This document shows, piece by piece, positions 9,148 through 17,481 of a DNA stretch of 59,759 nucleotides. The stretch is from Bacteroidota bacterium. GTDB lineage: Bacteria; Bacteroidota; Bacteroidia; Bacteroidales; UBA7960. Within the stretch, counting starts at the first letter, position 1, and each line of letters begins with the position of its first letter. Where the stretch lies: contig REDJ01000088.1 in the NCBI GenBank assembly GCA_007693555.1, forward strand, positions 1 through 59,759, given 5' to 3'. The position numbers and the translations under genes are program-made. Under the pieces are notes generated by a model that was given only the letters and a program-made list of their open reading frames with translations, was not told the DNA's origin and ran no database searches.

Positions 9148-10971
9148 ATGAGAAAAAAAATCCAACTCTTATCCATTCAGGCATTAATCTTTTCAATGAT
9201 CTTTCTGGCTTCCTGCTCCTCTGAATCAGAAGAAATCGAATCAGTAATTACCAAAACCTGGAAACTGGAACAGATCACTGATCAGGAAACCGGTGAAACC
9301 ATTGAAGCCCTTGAAGATGAATTTTTAAGCATATTAAATACCGAAGAGAATATTTTCAATCTTTCTTTTCCGGCTCTTGACCTGGCTTTAAGCGGATCAT
9401 GGACCATGGTAAATGACACCCTGATCCTGTTGCCCGAACTTGACGATCTGGCTCTTGAGATTGACTCTGTTATGTATGAAGCATCAAAGGGTGATGCCTT
9501 TATTCTTTTCTTTCACCAGGGAGAACTGATTGCCCAACAATCGGGTGATAAACTCACCGGAAAAGAACGTCCGATGTTTTTCACTGTGGATGAATTGTCG
9601 GAAGACGATTTGATAATATCAGACGATAAATTCACATATAATCTGAAATACGTACCCGCTGAAATAACAACCTTTGCATTCGGTATTACCAATATTATCA
9701 GGGGCTTGTTTGGGATGATTGTACTAATAGGAATTGCATGGATCTTTAGTGCAAATCGCAGAGCTGTTTCATGGAAAGTTGTTGGTATAGGACTGTCAAT
9801 ACAGGTGCTTATTGCATTTGGGATATTACAGGTTCCAGCAATACAGTATTTCTTTGAAATAGTAGGAAGTGTATTTGTAGGGATTCTTGATTTTACTAAG
9901 GCCGGGACCGAGTTTTTGTTTGGAGGCTTCCTTGATACCGAAACCTATGGATTCATATTCGCTTTCCAGGTATTGCCTACTATCGTTTTCTTCTCTGCCC
10001 TTACCAGTTTGCTCTTTTACCTTGGAATAATCCAGAAGATCGTTTACGGGCTAGCATGGCTGATGACCAAAGCCATGAAACTTTCAGGAGCTGAGAGTCT
10101 TTCAGTTGCGGGTAATATTTTCCTGGGACAAACCGAATCACCACTTATGATCAAAGCCTACCTGCCCGATATGACCAAATCGGAAATTTTGCTGGTAATG
10201 ACCGGCGGTATGGCAACCCTGGCCGGCGGAGTTCTTGCGGCTTACATTAGTTTCCTGGGTGGTGATGACCCGGTACAGAGATTGATCTTTGCCAAGCACC
10301 TTCTGGCAGCTTCCATTATGGCAGCACCGGGTGCAGTAGTAGTTACAAAAATCCTTTACCCCCAAACCGAAGAGATCGATGAAACCATGGAAATCTCCAA
10401 AGATCGCATTGGAAGCAATGTGCTTGATGCCATTTCAAACGGAACCGGAGAGGGACTCAGACTGGCGGCCAATGTAGCAGCCATGCTGCTTGTTTTTATT
10501 GCCTTTATAGCCATGTTTAATTTCATCGTAGGCTGGGTTGGCGACTGGACCAATCTTAACCCGAGAATTGCCGAAATTACCAACGGACAATATCAACAAT
10601 TATCGCTGCAGTTTATATTGGGTTATACCTTTGCTCCCATTATGTGGCTGATTGGTGTCAGCCTTCCTGATATTACACTCGTGGGAAGATTACTTGGTGA
10701 AAAAATCATTATGACTGAATTTATCGGGTATGTCAGTCTGGCCGAACTAAAGGAGCTTAACGCCTTTGCCGATCCCAAATCGATCATTATGGCTACTTAT
10801 ATGCTTTGTGGATTTGCCAATTTTGCCAGTATCGGCATCCAGATCGGAGGAATTGGTTCACTGGCACCCACACGCAGAGTTCTGCTATCGCAATTTGGCA
10901 TGCGAGCATTGCTTGGTGGTACACTGGCAGGATTGATGAGTGCTACGATTGTGGGTATGATTTTAGGGTAG
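9148..10971 (+). CDS. Lipoprotein-domain / NupC-type nucleoside transporter fusion
   Basis: 607 residues from the ATG at 9148, chosen because MRKKIQLLSIQALIFSM starts a lipoprotein signal peptide; an upstream in-frame ATG at 9100 would spoil it. The lipobox is LASC with Cys23. Residues about 25-180 form an acidic soluble domain (KTWKLEQI, GSWTMVNDTLILL) that looks lipocalin-like. Then come the membrane helices of a concentrative nucleoside transporter (CNT/NupC): AGTEFLFGG, the gate region FLGQTESPLMIKAYLP and GFANFASIGIQIGGIG near the C-terminus. CNTs import nucleosides with H+ or Na+. Classic NupC has about 400 residues, so the N-terminal domain is extra. Function of that domain is unknown. 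Confidence 0.9.
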   Translation: MRKKIQLLSIQALIFSMIFLASCSSESEEIESVITKTWKLEQITDQETGETIEALEDEFLSILNTEENIFNLSFPALDLALSGSWTMVNDTLILLPELDDLALEIDSVMYEASKGDAFILFFHQGELIAQQSGDKLTGKERPMFFTVDELSEDDLIISDDKFTYNLKYVPAEITTFAFGITNIIRGLFGMIVLIGIAWIFSANRRAVSWKVVGIGLSIQVLIAFGILQVPAIQYFFEIVGSVFVGILDFTKAGTEFLFGGFLDTETYGFIFAFQVLPTIVFFSALTSLLFYLGIIQKIVYGLAWLMTKAMKLSGAESLSVAGNIFLGQTESPLMIKAYLPDMTKSEILLVMTGGMATLAGGVLAAYISFLGGDDPVQRLIFAKHLLAASIMAAPGAVVVTKILYPQTEEIDETMEISKDRIGSNVLDAISNGTGEGLRLAANVAAMLLVFIAFIAMFNFIVGWVGDWTNLNPRIAEITNGQYQQLSLQFILGYTFAPIMWLIGVSLPDITLVGRLLGEKIIMTEFIGYVSLAELKELNAFADPKSIIMATYMLCGFANFASIGIQIGGIGSLAPTRRVLLSQFGMRALLGGTLAGLMSATIVGMILG

Positions 10972-11005
10972 GTTTACCCTTGAATTACTGAAATGATTAT
11001 GCTTA

Positions 11006-11797
11006 TCATTTGAGTGCGGCATATTGCTTATAGCACTGAAGAATTCTTTGATAGACAATATATTCTTTAGTACTTACTATGTATTCGTAACTCATGTTAC
11101 AGAAGTCCATAAAAATGTAATATTCCTGTTCACTTTCAATACCGGTAAGTCTTTTGATTATATCGTAATTTACAATCCGTGAAGCCCTTCTGGCAATTTC
11201 GGCCTCTTCTGTTAGTTCCCTGTATTTTGCAAGTTCGCGACCCCTTCTGCTGAATCTGTCATAGAGGGCTGTAATTGGACCCGGGATTATTATACCAGAA
11301 CTCTCACCAGGATCAGGCTGAAAATCCAACGGCGGCAGGTCAAGTTCAAAAGGGGGGTCCGGATCCTCAAAGTTCAGGAAAGCATATTTAAACTCCTGGA
11401 ATGTAGCATAAGGAAAAACTTCGACAGTGGGCAACTGGTATATTTTTTCTTTCAATGGGATGAAAATCTTTTCTCTTTTCTCCATTATATCAGCAGTTAT
11501 CCTAAGTGTATCATTCAAAAAACCTACCGCCTGAAACATTATGCTGTCACCTTCATTAGCCCATATAGTAAAAGCCCCTGTATTATCTGAAGTAGTCCCT
11601 CTGACACGATTCAGATTTATAATGTGAACATTGGAAATTGCAGAAGAGTCTCTTTCATCAAATACAAAACCCCCTAATGGCACCACCCGTGAATGAGTCT
11701 GTGCAGCCAGATACAAAGATGATCCCTGAACAACAAAAAATACGGCAATAATAATTTGCACCAAACTTGTATTTACGATGGAAAAAATACTGCTCAT
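11006..11797 (-). CDS. Secreted protein with carboxypeptidase-regulatory-like domain, orphan family
   Basis: 263 residues from the ATG at 11797, chosen because MSSIFSIVNTSLVQIIIAV starts a credible signal peptide; an upstream ATG at 11902 would add 35 non-signal residues. After the signal comes a beta-sandwich like the CarboxypepD-regulatory domain of TonB receptors (GGFVFDERDSSAISNVHI, then RGTTSDNTGAFTIWANEGD), then YQLPTVEVFPYATFQEFKYAFLN and a helical C-terminal part. It is clearly related to the protein at 30640-31302 (IHLPETVIYPWPTREQFRF and AFLN). Probably exported to the envelope. No catalytic residues recognised. It converges on the nucleoside-transporter gene. Confidence 0.8.
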   Translation of the reverse strand: MSSIFSIVNTSLVQIIIAVFFVVQGSSLYLAAQTHSRVVPLGGFVFDERDSSAISNVHIINLNRVRGTTSDNTGAFTIWANEGDSIMFQAVGFLNDTLRITADIMEKREKIFIPLKEKIYQLPTVEVFPYATFQEFKYAFLNFEDPDPPFELDLPPLDFQPDPGESSGIIIPGPITALYDRFSRRGRELAKYRELTEEAEIARRASRIVNYDIIKRLTGIESEQEYYIFMDFCNMSYEYIVSTKEYIVYQRILQCYKQYAALK

Positions 11798-12055
11798 AGA
11801 GATTTTACTGAATCGGGTTTCAATTTTGTAAATCGCACAAATAAAGTACCGAAAATCTGATACAATAAAACAATTTGAAATTGAACCCAATTTATCAGTC
11901 AAACTTATGAATTTTATTTGTTGAAATATTGTTTTGTCTGTTAATAATTCTCAAGGAATCGTTGTAAAGATGAGATTATATTCTAGAAGGCTCTAAAATT
12001 GAAACATGAGAATATTTTTCAAAATGATTATCTTTGAAATAAAAACTATTTTGCA

Positions 12056-12289
12056 GTGGAAATAAAAACAATTGACATAAAAGAGATCAAAGGAAAACAA
12101 GTAATAGATATTCCTGAGGAAATGAGAATTAATGACGATAAGGTATATATAAAAAAAGTTGGCAATACTCTCTATGTTATTCCTTATCACAATCCGTGGC
12201 AAAATTTATTCGAAAGCCTGGAATTTTTTACTTCTGATTTTATGGATGAAAGAAATCAGCCTGATAAGCAAAACAGGGAATCCCTTTAA
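12056..12289 (+). CDS. VapB-type antitoxin (AbrB fold)
   Basis: 77 residues with a GTG start. The N-terminal swapped-hairpin pattern KEIKGKQVIDIPEEMRIND followed by VYIKKVGNTLYVIPYH is typical of VapB/AbrB antitoxins, with an acidic toxin-binding tail containing SDFMDERNQPD. It lies 3 bases before the vapC remnant, the usual operon order. VapB neutralises the PIN-domain RNase VapC and represses the operon. Since the toxin is frameshifted, this antitoxin may have no local partner. Confidence 0.85.
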   Translation: MEIKTIDIKEIKGKQVIDIPEEMRINDDKVYIKKVGNTLYVIPYHNPWQNLFESLEFFTSDFMDERNQPDKQNRESL

Positions 12290-12292
12290 GAA

Positions 12293-12698
12293 ATGAAGTA
12301 TTTACTTGATACGAATATTTGCATTTACATTATTCGGCAGAAACCGGCCAATGTGATAAAAAAATTCTTATCACTTTCTTCGGGTAGTATAGGAGTTATC
12401 TGTAATTACACTGGCCGAACTTCAGTATGGCATTTCTAAAAGCTCGCAGCCTGACAAAAATGCCTCAGCTCTTGAGAAGTTTTTAATCCCATTGCAAATA
12501 ATTGAATTTAATGCTGCCGCATCGGTTGAATATGGCAAAATTCGTTCTAACCTTGAAAAAACGGGAAATGTTATCGGTTCAATGGATATGCTGATTGCTG
12601 CACATGCAAAAAGTTTAAACCTGACACTTGTAACTAATAATGAAAAGGAATTCCGAAGAGTTTCAGGTTTAGAAGTTGAAAACTGGGTGAATGAATAA
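12293..12698 (+). pseudogene. Frameshifted VapC toxin (PIN-domain RNase)
   Basis: Frame 1 from the ATG at 12293 gives MKYLLDTNICIYIIR and continues to about 12405, then runs into a stop near 12440. A shift by one base restores ITLAELQYGISKSSQ and continues to the stop at 12698, ending EVENWVNE. Across the two frames all acidic PIN residues are present: D of LLDTN, E of LAEL, D of GSMDMLIAAHA and the TNNEKEF end. The break is around ATCTGTAATTAC. So the gene is full length but interrupted by one extra base, either a recent mutation or a sequencing error. Intact VapC cleaves tRNA or rRNA. Confidence 0.85.
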
Positions 12699-12770
12699 AA
12701 CCATAATTAGTTATTTTAATTTAATATGCATATTATTTGAAAGTCCATCTCATTGAGTATAAATTTGAAC

Positions 12771-12801
12771 TTGCTTTTAAAGCCTATATAGCATAACTTT
12801 G
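12771..12801 (+). promoter_or_regulatory. thyA: thyA-folA promoter (Bacteroidota type)
   Basis: TTG at 12771-12773 and TAACTTTG at 12794-12801 are separated by 20 bases, matching the -33/-7 consensus. The thyA ATG lies 82 bases downstream. Confidence 0.6.
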
Positions 12802-12882
12802 AGCGGTTCAATTTTAGGGTTAATGTTAAAGATACCAACAAACCCCTATTAGACAAGCAAATTATTCAATACCAGTTTTATT

Positions 12883-13674
12883 ATGCAGCAATATCTTCAA
12901 TTGATGAAGCATGTGCTTGATACCGGTGTAAAAAAAGAAGACCGAACCGGCACAGGCACATTGAGTGTTTTCGGTTACCAGATGCGGTTTAACCTCTCTG
13001 AGGGTTTTCCCCTGGTTACTACGAAAAAGCTACATCTGAAATCCATCATATATGAACTTTTATGGTTTTTGAAAGGGGATACCAATATAAGGTATTTAAA
13101 GGAAAACGGTGTAAGTATTTGGGATGAGTGGGCCGACGAAAACGGAAATCTGGGTCCTGTTTATGGGGCCCAGTGGCGCAGTTGGAAAAGTGCAAACAGT
13201 TCTATTGATCAAATCAGCCGGTTAGTAGAACAGATTAAAACTAATCCTGATTCACGCCGTCATATGGTGAGTGCATGGAATGTTGGAGAAATTGATAAGA
13301 TGGCTCTTCCTCCATGCCACATACTTTTTCAGTTTTATGTGGCAAATGGTAAGCTTTCCTGTCAGCTTTACCAGCGTAGCGCTGATATTTTCCTGGGAGT
13401 ACCCTTCAATATAGCATCATATGCCTTATTCACTATGATGATCGCACAGGCATGTGACCTGGAGCCAGGTGATTTTGTGCATACCTTCGGAGATGCACAT
13501 CTTTATTCAAATCACCTGGAGCAAGCCAAACTCCAGTTAAGCCGTGAACCACGCCCCCTTCCTAAAATGATCATAAACCCGGAAGTAAAAAACATCTTTG
13601 ATTTTAAATTCGAGGATTTTTCTTTGCATGATTACAACCCACATCCACACATAAAAGCCAAAGTGGCAGTATAG
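12883..13674 (+). CDS. thyA: Thymidylate synthase
   Basis: 263 residues, the usual ThyA length (E. coli 264). Makes dTMP from dUMP with methylene-tetrahydrofolate, leaving dihydrofolate. The catalytic cysteine is C145 in [14 protein letters not shown]. The dUMP-binding segment [18 protein letters not shown] and the C-terminal IKAKVAV, which closes over the active site, are complete. folA follows after 33 bp, so the dihydrofolate made here is recycled by the next gene in the same operon. Confidence 0.98.
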   Translation: MQQYLQLMKHVLDTGVKKEDRTGTGTLSVFGYQMRFNLSEGFPLVTTKKLHLKSIIYELLWFLKGDTNIRYLKENGVSIWDEWADENGNLGPVYGAQWRSWKSANSSIDQISRLVEQIKTNPDSRRHMVSAWNVGEIDKMALPPCHILFQFYVANGKLSCQLYQRSADIFLGVPFNIASYALFTMMIAQACDLEPGDFVHTFGDAHLYSNHLEQAKLQLSREPRPLPKMIINPEVKNIFDFKFEDFSLHDYNPHPHIKAKVAV

Positions 13675-13707
13675 AATTGTATTAACCTTTAAAACCAAAA
13701 TCAAAAC

Positions 13708-14202
13708 ATGAAGTTAATACTCATTGCAGCAGTTGCAAACAATAATGTAATCGGTGGAGATAATAAGCTCCTCTGGCATTTGCCTGCTGATCTAAAGAGA
13801 TTTAAAAAAATAACAATGGGGCATACCCTGATTATGGGTAGAAAGACTTTTGAAAGTATAGGAAAAGCTCTACCCGGGCGCAGAACAATCATCGTTACCC
13901 GCCAAAAAGATTATAAAGCCGAAGGATGCGAAGTTGTTCCGGACATCAAGGAAGCTATCTGTAAAGTTCGGGAAGAATCGGAAGTATTTGTTGCGGGTGG
14001 AGGAGAGATTTACCGGCAAATCATCAACCTGCATTATGCAAGACGTATTTACATTTCCCGCGTTTATGCCAATTTTGAAGGTGATAGCTTTTTCCCTTAC
14101 ATTGATCCGGAAAAATGGGAACTCATAGATCGTGAAGACCATCAGCCTGATGATAAAAACCCCTACCCCTTTGCGTTTTTAAAATACAAACGGAAGAGGT
14201 AG
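13708..14202 (+). CDS. folA: Dihydrofolate reductase
   Basis: 164 residues, typical chromosomal DHFR. Reduces dihydrofolate to tetrahydrofolate with NADPH. Visible motifs: AAVANNNVIGGDNKLLWHLPADLKRF in two parts (active-site loop with the WHLPAD segment, whose Asp protonates folate), then GHTLIMGRKTFESIG and VFVAGGGEIYRQ (NADPH binding). Co-transcribed with thyA. Ordinary sequence with no sign of a resistance-type variant. Confidence 0.98.
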   Translation: MKLILIAAVANNNVIGGDNKLLWHLPADLKRFKKITMGHTLIMGRKTFESIGKALPGRRTIIVTRQKDYKAEGCEVVPDIKEAICKVREESEVFVAGGGEIYRQIINLHYARRIYISRVYANFEGDSFFPYIDPEKWELIDREDHQPDDKNPYPFAFLKYKRKR

Positions 14203-14236
14203 ATTAAGGTTGAGGTTAAGAATTGGGTTTTAAATT

Positions 14237-15502
14237 TTAGGTTTTTTGTTTTTGCTTTCTTGCGGCCGGAAATAATACATTATTCAGGATAAGTCTGTAG
14301 CCAGGCGAGTTTGGAAACAGATTCAGATCGGTGGGAGGATCTCCCACAAAGTGGCGGTAATCTTCAGGGTCATGGCCTCCATAGAAAGTGAAAGTTCCCT
14401 GGCCGAAGCTACCGTGAATATACCTCACTTCATCTTTTGCTCTGGTTTCACCAAGAATGGTAACTGTTGGTTTTACCAGATGTCTTTTAAATGCAGTAGT
14501 TTGCCCCATGAATCCTTTAATGAGCGATTCATGGTTTTGAGTAAGCATAGTGGGTACGGGGTCCCATTTGGCTGAAAACTCAAAAAGTGAGAAAAAGTCT
14601 GTACGTTGATCGCGACCGGTTTTTGGCACATCTATGTCAGACTTGGCATATTCATAAGGATTTGTCACAATCTGGAAATTATGAAATGCGAAAGTACGTG
14701 AGAAGTCGAGCTTCTCCTGAGCATTGGGATCCATAGGATAACCATCAAAAACCTCGTGAACGATATCAACTCCTTCAGCAGCCAAAGCAATATCAATACT
14801 TTCAGGTGCCGAACACATGGCAAACATATAACCCCCTCCTGCAACAAATTGCTGAATGCTTTTTGCCACTGCAAGTTTCAAATCGGGGACCCTGTTAAAT
14901 CCAAGTTTTCGTGCCATTTCCTCAGCAATTTGCACATCCCTTTTATACCAGTCTGCATTTCGGTAGGCGGCCCAAAATTTTCCAAATTGCCCGGTAAAAT
15001 CCTCATGATGAACATGCAACCAGTCATAAAGAGGTAAAACACCTGCCAATACTTCTTCATCATAAATAGGATCATACGGTATTTCAGCATAGGTAAGTGC
15101 CAGGGTAACGGCATCATCCCATGGCAGACTATGTGGTGGAGTGTAAACTGCAATTTTGGGAACCTTATGCAGTACAATCTGCTCTTTATTTACATCGGGG
15201 TGTGATATTTCATTGATAATTGCATTTGCCTGCACGTCAGCAATCACCTGGTAAGATACTCCTCTTACAGCCAGTTCCTGTTCAAACCTCGTGTGATGCG
15301 GAAACATAAAACTCCCACCACGATAATTGAGCAGCCAGCTTACTTCCACATCATAGGTAAGCACATAATAGGCAATACCATATGCTTTCAGATGATTTCT
15401 CTGACTGTTGTCCATGGGGACAAGAATTTGTGCAGCATGGGCAACGAAAATGCTAATTAAAGCAAAAACAAAGGAAAGAAATAATCTTTTTATCAAGTTC
15501 AT
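14237..15502 (-). CDS. Secreted protein of unknown function (a family often labelled asparagine synthetase B)
   Basis: 421 residues with a Sec signal peptide (residues 1-23, cleavage near AHA). The mature start QILVPMDNSQRNHLKAYGIAY matches a Bacteroidota family that I recall being listed as asparagine synthetase B. Nothing supports that name: there is no N-terminal catalytic Cys2 glutaminase and no SGGxDS pyrophosphatase loop. Residues 222-234 (GGGYMFAMCSAPE, Cys230) resemble the nucleophile elbow of a class-I glutamine-amidotransferase-like fold, a possible hint of a hydrolase or a sugar-binding relative. Exported, role unknown. The name should be treated as a misannotation. Confidence 0.75.
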   Translation of the reverse strand: MNLIKRLFLSFVFALISIFVAHAAQILVPMDNSQRNHLKAYGIAYYVLTYDVEVSWLLNYRGGSFMFPHHTRFEQELAVRGVSYQVIADVQANAIINEISHPDVNKEQIVLHKVPKIAVYTPPHSLPWDDAVTLALTYAEIPYDPIYDEEVLAGVLPLYDWLHVHHEDFTGQFGKFWAAYRNADWYKRDVQIAEEMARKLGFNRVPDLKLAVAKSIQQFVAGGGYMFAMCSAPESIDIALAAEGVDIVHEVFDGYPMDPNAQEKLDFSRTFAFHNFQIVTNPYEYAKSDIDVPKTGRDQRTDFFSLFEFSAKWDPVPTMLTQNHESLIKGFMGQTTAFKRHLVKPTVTILGETRAKDEVRYIHGSFGQGTFTFYGGHDPEDYRHFVGDPPTDLNLFPNSPGYRLILNNVLFPAARKQKQKT

Positions 15503-15560
15503 ACTATAAATTTACACAAAATCTATCATACCTGAAGAAGGTGATAGTTTTAAAAAAAAC

Positions 15561-15602
15561 AAAACTTTTCTGCTATGAATAAATACGAACAGAAAAGTTT
15601 TT
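15561..15602. terminator. Strong inverted repeat between the secreted protein and dnaB
   Basis: AAAACTTTTCTG at 15561-15572 pairs with CAGAAAAGTTTT at 15590-15601 around a 17-base loop. A long, perfect 12-bp stem. It lies about 180 bases past the dnaB stop and about 60 bases upstream of the 15502 start codon, so it can terminate dnaB transcription or act in the leader of the next gene. Confidence 0.65.
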
Positions 15603-15738
15603 TATTATGCTATTGGTAAAACTGATTATACAGATCAGGAAATGGAATAAAAGAAACTGATAATTGATTTCTTTTTTTACTTTTCAAACCTTCGGTTTTC
15701 AGCTGTTGAAGTGGAAGTACATTAACATCATACACTTG

Positions 15739-15773
15739 ATCCCGTATGCACGGGATTTCGAACCTAAAGGTTC
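15739..15773 (-). terminator. Tandem small hairpins just after dnaB
   Basis: Two short hairpins lie within 45 bases of the dnaB stop: ATCCCGT-ATGC-ACGGGAT (15739-15756) and GAACCT-AA-AGGTTC (15760-15773). Neither has a strong T-run. They may slow RNA decay or act with the stem at 15561. On the minus strand the sequence GGTTCGAA also looks like a tRNA T-loop, but no tRNA surrounds it. Confidence 0.4.
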
Positions 15774-15779
15774 TCAACA

Positions 15780-17315
15780 TCAAAAGGGCACATCATCCTC
15801 ATCATCATCATTCATGCGCGATGGCAATGTAACTATATTTTGAGGGCTGTCAAAAGAGTCGGAAGGCCTCAGATCGCTGCCGGAGTCAAAGTCCAGCGTT
15901 TCATAATCCATGAATTTGGCAAATTTATCCACAAACCTTAGCGATACTTCAGCCTGCGGGCCGTTACGGTGCTTGGCAATAATGAACTCCGCCAATCCCT
16001 CGGTTGAATTTCCCTGCTCATCTTCATGTATTTTGTAATATTCGGGTCTGTAGATAAAACAAACCATATCTGCATCCTGCTCTATAGCTCCTGATTCCCT
16101 CAGGTCGGAGAGAATAGGTTTTTTTGAACCCCCTCGTGTTTCTACTGCGCGACTCAACTGTGAGAGTGCTATGATCGGAATATTTAATTCTTTGGAAAGA
16201 CTTTTCATAGAGCGGGAAATATTGCTAATCTCCTGTTCACGGTTTCCTCCTTTATCAGTGCTTCCTGACATTAGCTGAAGGTAATCCACAATTACAAGTT
16301 GAATATCATGCTGTGCTTTAAGTCGGCGACACTTGGCACGAAGCTCAAAAATGGAAAGTGCCGGTGTATCGTCTATATATAAAGGTGCATCTGTAAGATT
16401 GCCAAGTTTGGCATTGAGCTGCTCCCATTCATATTGCTCCAGTTGGCCTCGTTTAAGTTTATCAGCTGCAAGCTCAGATTCACTTGAAATCAAACGTGTT
16501 ACAAGCTGTACTCCCGCCATCTCCAATGAAAATATTGCCACAGGTTTTTTAAAATCAACAGCAATATTTCTTGCCATAGTTAGTACAAAAGCTGTTTTAC
16601 CCATTCCTGGCCGCGCAGCCAAAATGATAAGGTCAGATTTTTGCCATCCTGCAGTAACACGGTCTATGGCCGAAAAACCTGATGGTACACCACTGATATG
16701 TCCCTCCTGGTCGCGCGAGTTTTCTATTTGCTTTATAGCTTGTTTTACAAGCGACTGCATATCAGCATAGTTTCGCCTCAGGTTGGTTTCACTTAGTGCA
16801 AAAAGCTCTTTTTCTGCTTTGTCAAGGATATCAAATACATCAGATGAATCCTCATAAGATTCTTTGATGATTATATCGGAAATACGGATAAGCTCACGTT
16901 GTAAAAACTTTTGTAAAACAATACGTGCATGAAATTCAATATTTGCAGCCGATGCTATCCTGTTGGTGAGCTGTGAGATATAGTATGCACCTCCAACTGA
17001 TTCCAGTTCACCCTCCTGCTGAAGTTTTTGTGTTACGGTAAGAATATCTACCGGTTGGGAGTCAGAAAAAAGGGTATGGATTACCTTGAAAACTTTTTGA
17101 TGGGCCTCTTTATAAAAAACCTCAGGTTTTAATATATCCACAACATTGGTAAGTGCATTCTGCTCCAGCATCATTGCACCTAAAACTGCCTCTTCAAGAT
17201 CCAATGCCTGTGGAGGGACCCTCCCATGGTCACTTAACTGCGCCAGTCCTGCTATTGATATGGTTTTGGGGGTTCTTCGCGCTTGAGTACCCTGTTTCTT
17301 CTCCGTGTTTTCCAT
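15780..17315 (-). CDS. dnaB: Replicative DNA helicase
   Basis: 511 residues. N-terminal DnaG-interacting helical domain (about 35-140), linker helix, then the RecA-like motor: Walker A RPGMGKTA at 235-242, catalytic Glu in FSLEM (E265), Walker B VIVDYLQLM (about 341-349), the segment DLRESGAIEQDAD at 404-416 and the arginine finger R450 in AKHRNGP. It unwinds DNA at the fork as a hexamer. Its acidic C-terminus ends NDDDEDDVPF, very like the SSB C-terminal tip (DDDIPF). A second DnaB-like motor lies at 37901-38797. No intein is present. No operon partner is close. Confidence 0.98.
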   Translation of the reverse strand: MENTEKKQGTQARRTPKTISIAGLAQLSDHGRVPPQALDLEEAVLGAMMLEQNALTNVVDILKPEVFYKEAHQKVFKVIHTLFSDSQPVDILTVTQKLQQEGELESVGGAYYISQLTNRIASAANIEFHARIVLQKFLQRELIRISDIIIKESYEDSSDVFDILDKAEKELFALSETNLRRNYADMQSLVKQAIKQIENSRDQEGHISGVPSGFSAIDRVTAGWQKSDLIILAARPGMGKTAFVLTMARNIAVDFKKPVAIFSLEMAGVQLVTRLISSESELAADKLKRGQLEQYEWEQLNAKLGNLTDAPLYIDDTPALSIFELRAKCRRLKAQHDIQLVIVDYLQLMSGSTDKGGNREQEISNISRSMKSLSKELNIPIIALSQLSRAVETRGGSKKPILSDLRESGAIEQDADMVCFIYRPEYYKIHEDEQGNSTEGLAEFIIAKHRNGPQAEVSLRFVDKFAKFMDYETLDFDSGSDLRPSDSFDSPQNIVTLPSRMNDDDEDDVPF

Positions 17316-17481
17316 CTCACAAAAATAACTAATCCGAACCTAAAAAAAGGCGAAAAATCTGAATATAGTTTTCAACATACCTGTAAGCTTTGATGGATGT
17401 GGAAATCAACTGCATATAAATGTAACGAATTAAAATTCAGCATATTGCGAACATAATTCTGATATACAGATATTTACCTGC

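Noticed and set aside
12691-12770. Gap between vapC remnant and thyA promoter as a hidden gene
   Set aside because: Too short, AT-rich and without a start or codon pattern.
15739-15780. tRNA-like T-loop GGTTCGAA on the minus strand after dnaB
   Set aside because: The sequence around it makes two simple hairpins and no D-arm, anticodon arm or acceptor stem; dnaB coding sequence is directly upstream.
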